A stretch of 64,000 nucleotides of DNA, taken from NCBI GenBank assembly GCA_000803105.1, contig JTDA01000013.1, positions 62,001 through 126,000 of the forward strand, written 5' to 3'. A model generated the notes under the pieces. The model searched no databases. It had not been told where the DNA came from and saw only the letters and a list, made by a program, of their open reading frames with translations. Of the stretch, positions 1-8,731 are shown one piece after another; the stretch's first letter is position 1, and the number at the start of each line of letters is the position of its first letter. This DNA is from Coprobacter secundus. GTDB lineage: Bacteria > Bacteroidota > Bacteroidia > Bacteroidales > Coprobacteraceae. Both the position numbers and the translations under genes were made by a program.

Positions 1-783
1 ATTTTTTTCTTGACAAAAGCCTCCTAATTCTCCTATAAGGTGAGGATATGATTTTGATTCGAATACCCATTTACCTTCAGGAGTAAAGTGTGCATCCTGT
101 ATCGGATGTTCTTCTTCGGCAAATAAAATAGGTGCACCGATTTCTTTTGCTTTATCTATAAATACTTTTCTCACCTCTCCATCAGCCTCCCCAATAATAA
201 CAGGAATGCCTTCTTTTATGATACCTGCTTTTTCTCGGGCAATTTCTGGTAATGTGTGTCCTAAAAATTGCATATGGTCATAACTGATATTTGTGATAAT
301 AGCCAAGTCCGGAGAAATAATATTTGTGCTATCCAATCGACCTCCTAATCCTGTTTCGATAATTGCAACATCAACTTGACAATAAGCAAAATAGTCGAAA
401 GCCATCATCATAGTAAGTTCAAAAAACGAAGGATGGATATTTTTAGTTTTCGGTATGTGTTTTTCTGTGAAATTGATAATATATGATTGGGAGATCATTT
501 CTCCATTTACCCGGATTCTTTCTCTGAAATCTATTAAGTGAGGTGAAGTATATAGTCCTGTTTTATATCCACTTTTTTGGAGAATTGCAGCCAATAGATG
601 TGATGTAGAACCTTTGCCGTTAGTTCCGGCTATATGAATAGTCTTGAACTTTCGGTGCGGATACCCGAAATATCTGTCTAAAGCTTCGCTGTTTTGTAAT
701 CCTGGCTTATATGCTTTTGCTCCGATTTGCTGGAATACAGGTAATTGGTTGTATAGATAATCTAAAGTTTGTTCGTATGTCAT
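1..783 (-). CDS. folC: Folylpolyglutamate/dihydrofolate synthase, partial (3' end outside window)
   Basis: This is the N-terminal 261 codons of a Mur-ligase-type enzyme that adds glutamate to (dihydro)folate using ATP. The P-loop reads HIAGTNGKGSTSH, near residue 48, followed by the FolC-typical YTSPHL segment and by LTMMMAFDYF and ETGLGGRLDSTN. The start is ATG at 783 (MTYEQTLDYLYNQLP), which fits the family's N-terminus. The gene lies 14 nt behind the second chromate-transporter gene on the same strand, so co-transcription is likely. The C-terminal ligase domain falls outside the window. The assignment is firm. Whether the enzyme is bifunctional (FolC) or monofunctional cannot be told from this part. 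Confidence 0.93.
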   Translation of the reverse strand, partial: MTYEQTLDYLYNQLPVFQQIGAKAYKPGLQNSEALDRYFGYPHRKFKTIHIAGTNGKGSTSHLLAAILQKSGYKTGLYTSPHLIDFRERIRVNGEMISQSYIINFTEKHIPKTKNIHPSFFELTMMMAFDYFAYCQVDVAIIETGLGGRLDSTNIISPDLAIITNISYDHMQFLGHTLPEIAREKAGIIKEGIPVIIGEADGEVRKVFIDKAKEIGAPILFAEEEHPIQDAHFTPEGKWVFESKSYPHLIGELGGFCQEKN

Positions 784-797
784 ATGTTTTATGCATT

Positions 798-1346
798 TTA
801 ATAGATAAAAAATCCAGCAGTACCGGCAAGCACAATTACCCAAATCGGGTGAATTTTAGTGTATCGTACGAGAATAAAGGCTCCGATAGCGATCAATATG
901 CTGGAAGTATAATCTGGAAAATTTTCTTTGTTCATCAATATAAGAGCAGCCGAGGCAATCAATCCTACTACAACAGGGCGTAATCCGGAAAAGACACTCT
1001 TTATATATGTGTTGTCTTTGTGCCGTAAAAGGATGTGACTGATAAGTAACACTAAAATAAAAGATGGTAAACATACGGCTGTAGTTGCTAATACTGATCC
1101 CCAAATATTTCCATTTGTAGCTACATATCCGATGTATGTGGCACTATTAATACCTATGGGTCCAGGTGTCATTTGCGAGATAGCTACAATATCGGTAAAT
1201 TCTTTGGACGTAAGCCAGGGAGAAGATTCTCCCATATGAATTACTTCGACAGCTTCGTGTTGTATTAAAGACAACATTGCGTATCCGCCACCGAAGCCGA
1301 ATAACCCTATTTTTAGATAGGCTATTAACAAATTAAGATAAACCAT
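798..1346 (-). CDS. Chromate transporter, half-size ChrA subunit (second of pair)
   Basis: This 182-residue, highly hydrophobic protein is one half-size (single-domain) member of the chromate ion transporter (CHR) family, which moves chromate or related oxyanions across the inner membrane. The family signature GLFGFGGGYAML is near the N-terminus, and AISQMTPGPIGINSATYIG is the usual central motif. About five to six membrane segments can be read. It starts 2 nt after the stop of a paralogous half-size gene, the usual arrangement for short-chain CHR pairs that form a heterodimer. folC follows on the same strand. The true substrate (chromate, sulfate or another ion) is not shown by the sequence. 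Confidence 0.88.
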   Translation of the reverse strand: MVYLNLLIAYLKIGLFGFGGGYAMLSLIQHEAVEVIHMGESSPWLTSKEFTDIVAISQMTPGPIGINSATYIGYVATNGNIWGSVLATTAVCLPSFILVLLISHILLRHKDNTYIKSVFSGLRPVVVGLIASAALILMNKENFPDYTSSILIAIGAFILVRYTKIHPIWVIVLAGTAGFFIY

Positions 1347-1348
1347 TA

Positions 1349-1918
1349 TTATTCCCCTCTTTTCTTTATATTGCCTTTTCGTTTTCTATCGATATATTTA
1401 TAATATACTATTCCTCCAAATCCACCAGCCAGTACAAAATATATAGGGGAGATACCAGCTAACCAAATGAGTAAAGCTACAGTTATTGGTATCCATATAT
1501 TCTTTATATTTATTTTTGCTGATTTGGCAGTAGTAAGTACTGGTGCGATTATCAAAGCAACAACTGCAGGACGAATCCCTTTGAAAATACGTTCTACTAT
1601 TGGATTATCATATGATTTAGAGAAAAATATAGCAATAAGTAGTATAAGGATAAAAGATGGAAGGACTGTCCCTAAAGTAGAAATAATACAGCCTTTGAGC
1701 CCTCTAACTTTGTTCCCTACCATGATTGAAATATTAACAGCTAAAATCCCAGGTAAAGATTGGGAAATAGCGAGTGCATCAAGAAATTCATCTTTATCAA
1801 GCCATTTATGATTATCGACCACCTCACGTTCGATAATTGAAATCATGGCCCAACCACCACCGAAAGTAAAAGCTCCAATTTTGAAAAAGGTAAAGAACAA
1901 TTTTAAATATAAGTTCAT
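1349..1918 (-). CDS. Chromate transporter, half-size ChrA subunit (first of pair)
   Basis: This protein of about 189 residues starts MNLYLKLFFTFFKIG and carries the CHR signature GAFTFGGGWAMIS and a central AISQSLPGILAVNISIMVG segment. It is paralogous to the next gene (798-1346), and the two probably form a membrane heterodimer. I chose the ATG at 1918 over an upstream in-frame start at 1975 because the best promoter (-7 box 1945-1952) lies between the two starts. A longer protein would begin upstream of the transcription start. The C-terminus is basic (RKRKGNIKKRGE), consistent with a cytoplasmic tail. The likely transcript is chr-chr-folC. Confidence 0.87.
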   Translation of the reverse strand: MNLYLKLFFTFFKIGAFTFGGGWAMISIIEREVVDNHKWLDKDEFLDALAISQSLPGILAVNISIMVGNKVRGLKGCIISTLGTVLPSFILILLIAIFFSKSYDNPIVERIFKGIRPAVVALIIAPVLTTAKSAKINIKNIWIPITVALLIWLAGISPIYFVLAGGFGGIVYYKYIDRKRKGNIKKRGE

Positions 1919-1944
1919 AATAAAAAATACTTTTTCAACCAGCA

Positions 1945-1975
1945 CAAAGGTAGATAAAAGCAATACGAACACCAA
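1945..1975 (-). promoter_or_regulatory. Bacteroidota-type promoter for the chr-chr-folC operon
   Basis: On the minus strand a -7 box TACCTTTG (1952-1945) is preceded by TTG (1975-1973) with a 20-nt spacer, matching the phylum's TTG...TAnnTTTG consensus. The predicted transcript starts a few bases before the ATG at 1918. The -33 end overlaps an imperfect inverted repeat (1965-1977 with 1992-2004), which may be the terminator of the upstream thioredoxin genes. Confidence 0.6.
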
Positions 1976-2061
1976 GATATTTGTTATATTCTCTTGATGT
2001 TCGTGATGTTTGTTTACACAATTTTAATTTTAAAAGGATTTATTTGTGTTCTAACAGATTA

Positions 2062-2508
2062 CTATTTTTTAGTATTAAACAGTACGGAATTTATGATTTT
2101 TTCGATTTGATCTTTAGGACGTAATCCTTTTACCAAAGTAGGTTTTTCGTCTTTGGGTATGAATACCATTAGAGGGATGCTACTGGCATTGAATAGTTGA
2201 GCAAGCTCAGGTTCATTATCTACATTAATTTTGAAAACATCTATTTTTCCTGCATATTCTTGTGCAATTTCAGCCAGAATGGGTGCTAATTTACGACAAG
2301 GTGGGCACCAATCTGCATATAAATCTATAATAGCGGGTTTGTTTCCTAAGAATTTCCACTCTTTATTAGAACTGTAATTCCATATTTGAGTTTTAAACTG
2401 ATTTGTCGTCATCTGTTTTACAAGACTATTTTTTTCCTTTTGGGCTATTGCCGGCATACACATACATACTATGAGTATGAGAACAAATGCAAATTTGCTT
2501 TTTTTCAT
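2062..2508 (-). CDS. Exported thioredoxin-family protein
   Basis: This 148-residue protein has an N-terminal signal peptide (basic MKKSK, a hydrophobic stretch to about residue 20, then AIAQ), so it should act in the periplasm. The thioredoxin domain carries the redox motif WCPPC (C68, C71) and ends with the cis-proline segment SSIPLMVF. The P-P pair between the cysteines, unlike the G-P of classical thioredoxin, suggests a different redox potential. It lies 28 nt downstream of a cytoplasmic thioredoxin on the same strand, so the two may be co-expressed. The family is clear. Its partner proteins are unknown. Confidence 0.88.
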   Translation of the reverse strand: MKKSKFAFVLILIVCMCMPAIAQKEKNSLVKQMTTNQFKTQIWNYSSNKEWKFLGNKPAIIDLYADWCPPCRKLAPILAEIAQEYAGKIDVFKINVDNEPELAQLFNASSIPLMVFIPKDEKPTLVKGLRPKDQIEKIINSVLFNTKK

Positions 2509-2536
2509 TTGTTGATTTGTTAATAGGTTGATGTAA

Positions 2537-2833
2537 TTATTTGTAGTTTTTAAGTAAGTCTTTTAGAATTGGGGCTTGCATGACACCTGATTGGCGCCAG
2601 ACTATTTCTCCTTTTTTAAAAATTATAAGAGTTGGAACTGATTGAATTCCATATTTTGAAGCAATAGCCTGATTCTTGTCAACATCAATTTTTAGGATAG
2701 TTGCAGAGTCACCAATCATATTTTTTAATTCTTCCAATATGGGTTTCATCATTTTGCAAGGGCCGCACCATTCGGCAAAGAAGTCTACTAACACTGGCTT
2801 GTTTCCAGATATAATTTCGTTGAAATTGTTCAT
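2537..2833 (-). CDS. trxA: Thioredoxin
   Basis: This 98-residue cytoplasmic thioredoxin has the classical active site WCGPC (C23, C26) and the cis-proline loop IQSVPTLIIF, with no signal peptide. It reduces protein disulfides with electrons from thioredoxin reductase. The length is close to the family norm of about 100-110. It is the first gene of a pair with the exported thioredoxin-like gene downstream. A TATATTTG -7 box lies on the minus strand at 2887-2880, but no clear -33 box was seen at the right spacing. Confidence 0.92.
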   Translation of the reverse strand: MNNFNEIISGNKPVLVDFFAEWCGPCKMMKPILEELKNMIGDSATILKIDVDKNQAIASKYGIQSVPTLIIFKKGEIVWRQSGVMQAPILKDLLKNYK

Positions 2834-3065
2834 AAGTAGTTCTGAATAAAATTGAATAAGGGACTATTCCCATTTTTTACAAATATAACAAGAAGACGGG
2901 TAATTATGTTGTAATTGTGAGAAATAAAATGAAAAGTTAAAAAATGATTTTGTATTGGGCCAGGAAGGAAGATAAGTTTGGAAAATAAATATTTTAACTA
3001 AAGTCTTAAAAATGAAGATATAAAATAGATAATCAAAAATTTTCTCAAAAAATAATCTTATAAAA

Positions 3066-3096
3066 TTTGGAGGACAAAAAAAACTTACTACCTTTG
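3066..3096 (+). promoter_or_regulatory. Promoter of tRNA-Ser
   Basis: TTTG (3066-3069), a 19-nt spacer and TACCTTTG (3089-3096) match the Bacteroidota -33/-7 consensus very closely. The predicted start lies about 25 nt upstream of the tRNA's first base. Confidence 0.75.
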
Positions 3097-3128
3097 CATC
3101 GCTTTCGAAAAGGAAAGCTCGTTCTTTA

Positions 3129-3213
3129 GGAGAGGTGGCAGAGTGGTCGATTGCGGCGGTCTTGAAAACCGTTGTACTGCAAGGTACCGGGGGTTCGAAT
3201 CCCTCCCTCTCCG
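3129..3213 (+). tRNA. tRNA-Ser (anticodon TGA)
   Basis: This is an 85-nt class II tRNA. The acceptor arm GGAGAGG (3129-3135) pairs with CCTCTCC (3206-3212), with discriminator G at 3213. The anticodon loop CTTGAAA gives TGA (3163-3165). There is a long variable arm and a GGTTCGAATCC T-loop region. CCA is not encoded. It has its own promoter upstream and a strong hairpin terminator downstream. Confidence 0.96.
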
Positions 3214-3249
3214 CAATAAACATTGAAAATCAGTGTGTAGGAAAGTTAA

Positions 3250-3285
3250 CGCCCGATTTTACATTTAATAATGTAAAATCGGGCG
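3250..3285. terminator. Bidirectional terminator between tRNA-Ser and MATE gene
   Basis: A perfect 15-bp stem (3250-3264 with 3271-3285) with a 6-nt loop is followed by TTTT on the plus strand. It sits between the tRNA and the convergent MATE gene and can serve both. Confidence 0.8.
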
Positions 3286-3293
3286 TTTTGGTG

Positions 3294-4589
3294 TTATTTA
3301 ATTCTGAATTTGTGTTTGAGATAAATAATGGATTGCATACCGAGCAATATTACAAATAAATATTCTACTGACCAATAAGCAGCCAACGGAACAGTCCAAC
3401 AGCTTAGTTCCCATAAACAGAACAAATAAGCAATAGTGGTTGATACCTGGAATAGGAAGACTGTTCGTGTTGCTCCCGCCCCGGTTACGGCATTCATATA
3501 GACATAGCCAGGCAACGCAAAGAAATAATTTAACACCATGACCGTAAACGGTAACTGTGCGGTTTGTACGATTATCAAATTTTCAGTATAGGCTCTGATA
3601 ATGGGTTGGCGGAAAAGTAAGGCAAGGGCTACCAACGGGATACCTATTATGTACCCTAAGCGAATAATTCGGTGGCAAAGCGGAAAGACATTCTTTCTTT
3701 CTCTTGCTCCAATCAAGTTACTCACTAAAGAACTGGTAACACTTGCCAGTGCATTGACAATGACGGCAAATAGGGCTGAAACACTCCGTACAATATTAGA
3801 TGCGGCAAGTTTCGTTTCTCCCAAACGCTCGATTGCTAAGAAAAACAGAAACCAAATGGCTACACTCATAAAGAATTGCAGCATACTCCATACTGAGATA
3901 GAAAAGACCTCTTTCAGTATTGTTATATCTATGCTCCAATGCAGACCGTACAGTCGTCTATTGATATGTCGGAATATATAAGTTGTCAAGACTATTAGCG
4001 AACATAGTTCTGCAAAGGCCGATGCAATAGCTGCTCCCGATATGCCCATGCCGAATCCGAATATCAGCAGCCAGTTCATCGGAATATTTACCAATACAGC
4101 AGTAAAAGCCGCTACGTTCAAGGCTTTTGTCTGTGTAATGCCTACCAAGAACGAACGTAAGGCAAGGGAGGGAAAAGTGAAAAATAATCCCCAAATGCGA
4201 CTGTCCAAATAGCGGACAACTGCGTTGTAGACATCATTTGAAATAATCAGATGCTTCAGGAGGATAGGGGAAAGCGTTTTGGATAACAGACAAAGAACAG
4301 CCGCTAGTGAAAACAAGAAAGATAAACCTTGAAAGAAAGTTTTTCCCGTTTCCGAATACCGCTGTTCCCCATTGCAGTGTGCAATCATCACTTGTAGTCC
4401 CAAACTAAAACCGAAACCAAGCATGTAAATAGCTAAGAACCATATTCCGGCAAGAGTAGATGCTCCCAATTCTATATTGCCCACATGTCCCAAGAACAAG
4501 GTATCGGTAATGTTTATCAGCTGTTCGATCAGAATACTCATCATTATAGGAAAAGTGATGAACCATATATTTTTGTAGGTATAAATCAT
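3294..4589 (-). CDS. MATE-family multidrug efflux transporter
   Basis: This 431-residue integral membrane protein has the twofold repeat of six membrane segments of MATE (NorM/DinF-type) carriers, which export cationic drugs using Na+ or H+ gradients. Typical features are the N-terminal IEQLINITDTLFLGHVG segment and the GAAIASAFAELCSL motif of the first half. The gene is visibly GC-richer (sampled lines 43-53 %) than its neighbours (about 36-38 %). It stands alone between a tRNA-Ser and a long inverted repeat at 4837-4892. Together these hint at acquisition by transfer. The start ATG at 4589 places the first transmembrane segment correctly. The family is firm, the substrate is not known. Confidence 0.9.
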   Translation of the reverse strand: MIYTYKNIWFITFPIMMSILIEQLINITDTLFLGHVGNIELGASTLAGIWFLAIYMLGFGFSLGLQVMIAHCNGEQRYSETGKTFFQGLSFLFSLAAVLCLLSKTLSPILLKHLIISNDVYNAVVRYLDSRIWGLFFTFPSLALRSFLVGITQTKALNVAAFTAVLVNIPMNWLLIFGFGMGISGAAIASAFAELCSLIVLTTYIFRHINRRLYGLHWSIDITILKEVFSISVWSMLQFFMSVAIWFLFFLAIERLGETKLAASNIVRSVSALFAVIVNALASVTSSLVSNLIGARERKNVFPLCHRIIRLGYIIGIPLVALALLFRQPIIRAYTENLIIVQTAQLPFTVMVLNYFFALPGYVYMNAVTGAGATRTVFLFQVSTTIAYLFCLWELSCWTVPLAAYWSVEYLFVILLGMQSIIYLKHKFRIK

Positions 4590-5018
4590 TTGTTCAAACC
4601 AATATGATACAATAAGTTATACCGCTTTTGGGCAGCATAACATCTTTGTAAATTTATAATAGGAATTATGGCAAAATAATAACATGCAAACTTAAATTAT
4701 AAGCCTGTTTATTGCTGAATAGCGTAGATTGGAAATGCTATTCGTTGGATGTGGCTATATGCATAACTGCCATTTCATATTGTCGGACAACTATATATTT
4801 TTTCTGTTAGTTCTACAAAAATAGTGTTTTTTTTCTAAAATGAAATGCCCCCCAAAAGTTAGACATAAAACTTTTGGGGGACATTTCATTTTGAGACAGT
4901 TTTTTATATCTTGCAGATGTGAAAGTGTTCAATTTTAATTAATATTTGTTTAATGAAAAATATGGAATATATTTGAGTAAATGGATTTTTCTCTGATAGA
5001 TTAAACACTTTCCAGAAG
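4590..5018. other. Intergenic region with long near-perfect inverted repeat
   Basis: This 429-bp stretch contains no plausible gene. Its only strong structure is the 24-bp inverted repeat at 4837-4892, reported separately. The rest is AT-rich and featureless to the eye, and should include the upstream region of the MATE gene. Confidence 0.6.
4837..4892. repeat. 24-bp inverted repeat (one mismatch), possible IS-end remnant
   Basis: Arms 4837-4860 and 4869-4892 pair over 24 bp with one mismatch around the 8-nt loop AGACATAA. The arms hold six C facing five G next to AAAAGTT/AACTTTT. There is no U-run directly after the stem in either direction; a T-run begins about 6 nt further on the plus strand. 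It is therefore a poor simple terminator and looks more like two abutting insertion-sequence termini. This origin is inference. Confidence 0.55.
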
Positions 5019-5459
5019 TCAAATTTGTCGATTTATTTCGTTTCTGAATTTTATTGGATTAGCAACAAATCTGAAAGTGTTGGTTACACCGCCTGTAGTA
5101 ACGAGAATTGACCCAAATCCAAAGATACGTCCAATGAAACTTTGATTTATTCGTAAACCCTCACATTTGTTCACCATGAGTTCAAGAGCATCTCTGCTTA
5201 ATATTCCCGATTTTAATATAACTCTTTTGTTTGTGATAACATATTCTGTACTTATTTTAAAAAGTAGTCGTTTTAGCAATTGGAAACTACTTAGGATTAA
5301 TATTATTAATCCTGTATAATGTGTGAGACTGGTTTTTGTTGAATAAAATATGTATCCAAATGCCAACCCTATAATCGGCATAACAAAGATGAACCAATGT
5401 ATATTTACTTTGTATTCTATGGTTTCATTTGTTTGTAAATTCTTATGTATGTAACTCAT
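5019..5459 (-). CDS. PH-domain (bPH2/YdbT-like) membrane protein
   Basis: This 146-residue protein has two membrane segments near residues 25-45 and 50-70. A soluble C-terminal domain follows with the bacterial PH-like (bPH2, formerly DUF304) pattern: EYVITNKRVILKSGIL, then a conserved middle and ILVTTGGVTNTFRFVANP. These domains sit at the inner face of the membrane and their ligands are mostly unknown. The gene stands alone on the minus strand, with the rhamnosidase gene divergent from it. The family is quite sure, the role unknown. Confidence 0.8.
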   Translation of the reverse strand: MSYIHKNLQTNETIEYKVNIHWFIFVMPIIGLAFGYIFYSTKTSLTHYTGLIILILSSFQLLKRLLFKISTEYVITNKRVILKSGILSRDALELMVNKCEGLRINQSFIGRIFGFGSILVTTGGVTNTFRFVANPIKFRNEINRQI

Positions 5460-5731
5460 CTTATAATTTTGTGTACAGTATTTTATGCGAATTTTTCAAC
5501 TGTAATCAATTCATAATTTATTGAATAAATTGAATTTTTAATTTTCAAATTTAATGATAAAAAAGAACCTGACAAATATTTGAAAGAGTGTTTTTTAACA
5601 TATTTTGGTAGGAATTTTTTATGTTTTCTAATGTTTAATTTTATCATGTTTAATATAATGAGAAGAGATTGATGGATGTTGTAAGACTTATAATTTATCA
5701 TTACTTTTAAAGCGGAAAAATAAATAATACA

Positions 5732-8392
5732 ATGAAAAGCCATTTTTTATATATTGCTTTGTGGTTGATGGGGGCATGTATTCAAGCCCGTCAAAGTGAT
5801 GTATGTATACCGGTAGATTTGACTTGTGAATATTTGGTCAATCCAATAGGTCTTGATGCATCTAATCCTCGTTTAGCATGGAAATTGCAAGATTCTCGTT
5901 CGGGAGCTTTACAAACGGCATGTCGTATTTGCGTAGATACGGACTCGCTGAGTGTAGTGGAAGAAAAAGTTTCTGTGTGGGATACGGGAAAAAGAGAATC
6001 GGATAGAACTTTGTGGACTTATGCAGGCTCAGATCTTCAACCGTTTACGAAATATTATTGGAAGGTTACTGTTTGGGATAAAGATGGTAAAAGCACGTCG
6101 TCTTTTGTACAGAGTTTTGAAACTGGAATGATGGATATTTCTCAGTGGCAGGGTGCTTGGATCAGTGATAATCATGATATTTATTATAAATCTGCACCAT
6201 ATTTTAGGAGAGTGTTCGAAATAGGAAAATCGGTCAAATCGGCTAGAGCGTATATTACCGTAGCCGGTTTATATGAGCTTTATGTTAATGGGTGCCGGGT
6301 GGGTAATCATATTCTTGACCCTATGTATACTCGTTATGACCGACGCAATCTATATGTTACATATGATGTAACTTCTCAGTTACAGAGAGGAAAGAATGTA
6401 ATGGGGGTGTTATTAGGAAATGGTTGGTATAATCATCAGTCATTGGCTGTATGGAATTTCCATAATGCTCCTTGGCGTAATCGTCCTACGTTTTGTTTAG
6501 ATTTGAAGATAGTATATGAAGATGGGAGTACAGAAGTTGTGTCTTCTGATAAAGATTGGAAGACTTCTACAGGGCCGTTGATATCCAATAGTATTTATAC
6601 GGGAGTACATTATGATGCTCGCCAGGAGCAAAAAGGGTGGAGTACAATAGAGTTTAATGATTCTGGGTGGGAGGATGTTATTTATCGATCAGCACCTTCT
6701 CAGAAAATTGTTGCACAACAGATGCATCCTATTCGGGTAGTTGATACTGTCAATACTGTAAAATTGAACAGGGTAAATGATACGACTTATGTTTTTGATT
6801 TTGGCAGAAATATAGCTGGAATTACTTCATTGAAGGTTAGAGGAGAATCGGGAACGATTATCCGTTTGAAACATGGAGAACGTATTTATCCAAATGGCCT
6901 TGTCGATGTATCGAATATTGATGTTTATTGTCAACCGGTGGTCCTTTCAGATCCTTTTCAGACAGATATTATAACATTAAGAGGTGGAGAAGAAGAAAAA
7001 TTTGTAACTAAGTTCAATTATAAGGGTTTCAGATATGTGGAAGTGACGTCGAATAATCCGGTTGAGTTAGAGAAAGAAAGTCTGACGGCATATTTTATAC
7101 ATAGTGATGTACCGCAAGTGGGATTTATTCATAGTTCAGATTCTTTAATTAATCGTTTGTGGAGGGCGACTAACAATTCTTATCTTTCTAATTTTGTAGG
7201 ATATCCTACAGATTGTCCGCAGAGAGAAAAAAATGGATGGACGGGTGATGCCCATTTAGCGATTGAGACCGCATTATATAATTTTGACGGTATTACGGTG
7301 TATGAAAAATGGTTGGCTGACCATCGAGATGAACAACAACCTAATGGTGTCTTACCGGATATTATTCCGACGGGAGGATGGGGATATGGTTCTAAGAACG
7401 GTTTGGATTGGACTAGTACCATAGCAATTATTCCTTGGAATATTTATTTGTTTTATGGAGACAGTAAGCTTTTGTTTGATTGTTATGAGAATATTAAACG
7501 TTATGTCGATTATGTTGACCGCAATAGTCCGGGAGGTTTGACTTCATGGGGTAGAGGAGATTGGGTTCCAGTTAAGTCTCATGCTTCAATAGAACTCACA
7601 TCGTCTGTATATTTTTATGTAGATGCTACAATTCTTGCTCGAGCTGCAAAACTTTTTGGTAAATGTGAAGATTATGCTCGCTATTCTGCATTAGCAAAGA
7701 AAATAAAGGATGCTATCAACGAAAAATATTTAAATAAGAAAACGGGTATATATGCAAATGGTGTGCAGACAGAATTAGCAGTACCGTTGATGTGGGGGAT
7801 TGTACCGGAGGATATGAAGGAGATGGTTGCATATAATTTAGCTCAGGAAGTGGTGAATAGAGGGTATCATCTTGATGTTGGTGTATTGGGGGCGAAAGCT
7901 ATATTGAATGCTCTAAGTGAGAATGGTCAGAGTGAAGTTGCTTATAAATTGGCATGTCAGGATACCTATCCTTCATGGGGACATTGGATTGTCAATGGAG
8001 CAACGACATTATTGGAGAACTGGGATTTACAGGCTACTCGTGATATCTCGGACAATCATATGATGTTTGGCGAAATTGGAGGATGGTTTTTTAAAGGCTT
8101 GGGTGGCATTTACCCTGATTGGGAAAATCCGGGTTTTAAACATATTATTTTGCGTCCATATTTCCCTGAAGGTTTAAATAGTTTTGAAGCTAGGCACAAT
8201 TCTCCTTATGGCGAAATTTGTTCTAAATGGGAATTGAAACGTAACAAAATAATTTATACTGTAGTTGTTCCGGCTAATAGTTGTGCTACACTCTATTTTC
8301 CAGACAGAACAGGACAGAATATACCCGTGAAATTGACTGCAGGAGAGCATGTTTTTACTCTAAAAAGGGGAGCTTTTAAATATGGCAAATAG
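5732..8392 (+). CDS. Exported alpha-L-rhamnosidase (GH78)
   Basis: This 886-residue enzyme begins with a signal peptide (MKSHFLYIALWLMGACIQA), so it acts in the periplasm or outside, removing terminal alpha-L-rhamnose from plant glycans, glycosides or bacterial polysaccharides. Its order matches GH78: an N-terminal Ig-like region (about 25-130), the rhamnosidase N domain (about 140-320), a beta-sandwich, the (alpha/alpha)6 catalytic barrel (about 450-790) and a C-terminal beta domain. The barrel holds the signature YPTDCPQREKNGWTGDAH near residue 490. It stands alone, with no SusC/SusD pair or regulator nearby, so it is not in a full polysaccharide-utilisation locus within the window. The start ATG at 5732 precedes a good signal peptide. 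Confidence 0.92.
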   Translation: MKSHFLYIALWLMGACIQARQSDVCIPVDLTCEYLVNPIGLDASNPRLAWKLQDSRSGALQTACRICVDTDSLSVVEEKVSVWDTGKRESDRTLWTYAGSDLQPFTKYYWKVTVWDKDGKSTSSFVQSFETGMMDISQWQGAWISDNHDIYYKSAPYFRRVFEIGKSVKSARAYITVAGLYELYVNGCRVGNHILDPMYTRYDRRNLYVTYDVTSQLQRGKNVMGVLLGNGWYNHQSLAVWNFHNAPWRNRPTFCLDLKIVYEDGSTEVVSSDKDWKTSTGPLISNSIYTGVHYDARQEQKGWSTIEFNDSGWEDVIYRSAPSQKIVAQQMHPIRVVDTVNTVKLNRVNDTTYVFDFGRNIAGITSLKVRGESGTIIRLKHGERIYPNGLVDVSNIDVYCQPVVLSDPFQTDIITLRGGEEEKFVTKFNYKGFRYVEVTSNNPVELEKESLTAYFIHSDVPQVGFIHSSDSLINRLWRATNNSYLSNFVGYPTDCPQREKNGWTGDAHLAIETALYNFDGITVYEKWLADHRDEQQPNGVLPDIIPTGGWGYGSKNGLDWTSTIAIIPWNIYLFYGDSKLLFDCYENIKRYVDYVDRNSPGGLTSWGRGDWVPVKSHASIELTSSVYFYVDATILARAAKLFGKCEDYARYSALAKKIKDAINEKYLNKKTGIYANGVQTELAVPLMWGIVPEDMKEMVAYNLAQEVVNRGYHLDVGVLGAKAILNALSENGQSEVAYKLACQDTYPSWGHWIVNGATTLLENWDLQATRDISDNHMMFGEIGGWFFKGLGGIYPDWENPGFKHIILRPYFPEGLNSFEARHNSPYGEICSKWELKRNKIIYTVVVPANSCATLYFPDRTGQNIPVKLTAGEHVFTLKRGAFKYGK

Positions 8393-8731
8393 GCGATTTA
8401 TAGGGTTATAGTGTATAAGCGTCTAATTAAATTAGATTTTATTACGGTGATTGGTAGTAAATCACCAAAAATACAAAGTCAGGGATTGAATATCAATTGG
8501 ATAAAGATTTTCAGAGAAATATTCTTTTAGAAGTTTTTATTTAATTAAAGATGAATTGAATAAATATCTTGAAAACTTTAATGACTGATAATAAAGTTAT
8601 TAAGGTTGTATTTGTAACAAGTATCCGGAATAATGTTGTGCGTGATTATTTATCTGAAATATCGTAAAATGGATTTGAAGTTATAATTCATTTTATTTTG
8701 ATTTAGATAAAATAAAAAGAGTACTATGTAA
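8393..8731. other. Intergenic region, no clear gene
   Basis: The 339 bp between the rhamnosidase and acetyltransferase genes hold a small hairpin (8446-8452 with 8460-8466, 7 bp) without a U-run. There is also a 28-codon reading frame at 8581-8667 with no good ribosome-binding site. Neither is convincing. The sequence is otherwise AT-rich and featureless. Confidence 0.5.

Noticed and set aside
3135..3359. Open frame across tRNA-Ser
   Set aside because: It overlaps the tRNA and its terminator; the protein-like reading is chance.
3129..4892. tRNA-Ser as attachment site of an integrated island
   Set aside because: No second copy of the tRNA 3' end and no integrase was found up to 5 kb; only composition of the MATE gene hints at transfer.
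5483..5743. 86-codon open frame on the minus strand upstream of the rhamnosidase gene
   Set aside because: It runs into the rhamnosidase gene's start, is low-complexity and lysine/isoleucine-rich, and lacks any family or signal pattern.
5732..8392. Rhamnosidase as part of a polysaccharide-utilisation locus
   Set aside because: No SusC/SusD-like pair, sensor or other glycoside hydrolase lies within the window near it.
8446..8466. 7-bp hairpin as terminator of the rhamnosidase gene
   Set aside because: The stem is short and is followed by an A-rich, not T-rich, sequence.
8581..8667. 28-codon frame MTDNKVIKVVFVTS... in the gap after the rhamnosidase
   Set aside because: No good ribosome-binding site or promoter and too short to support by composition alone; it could be a small protein but there is no evidence.
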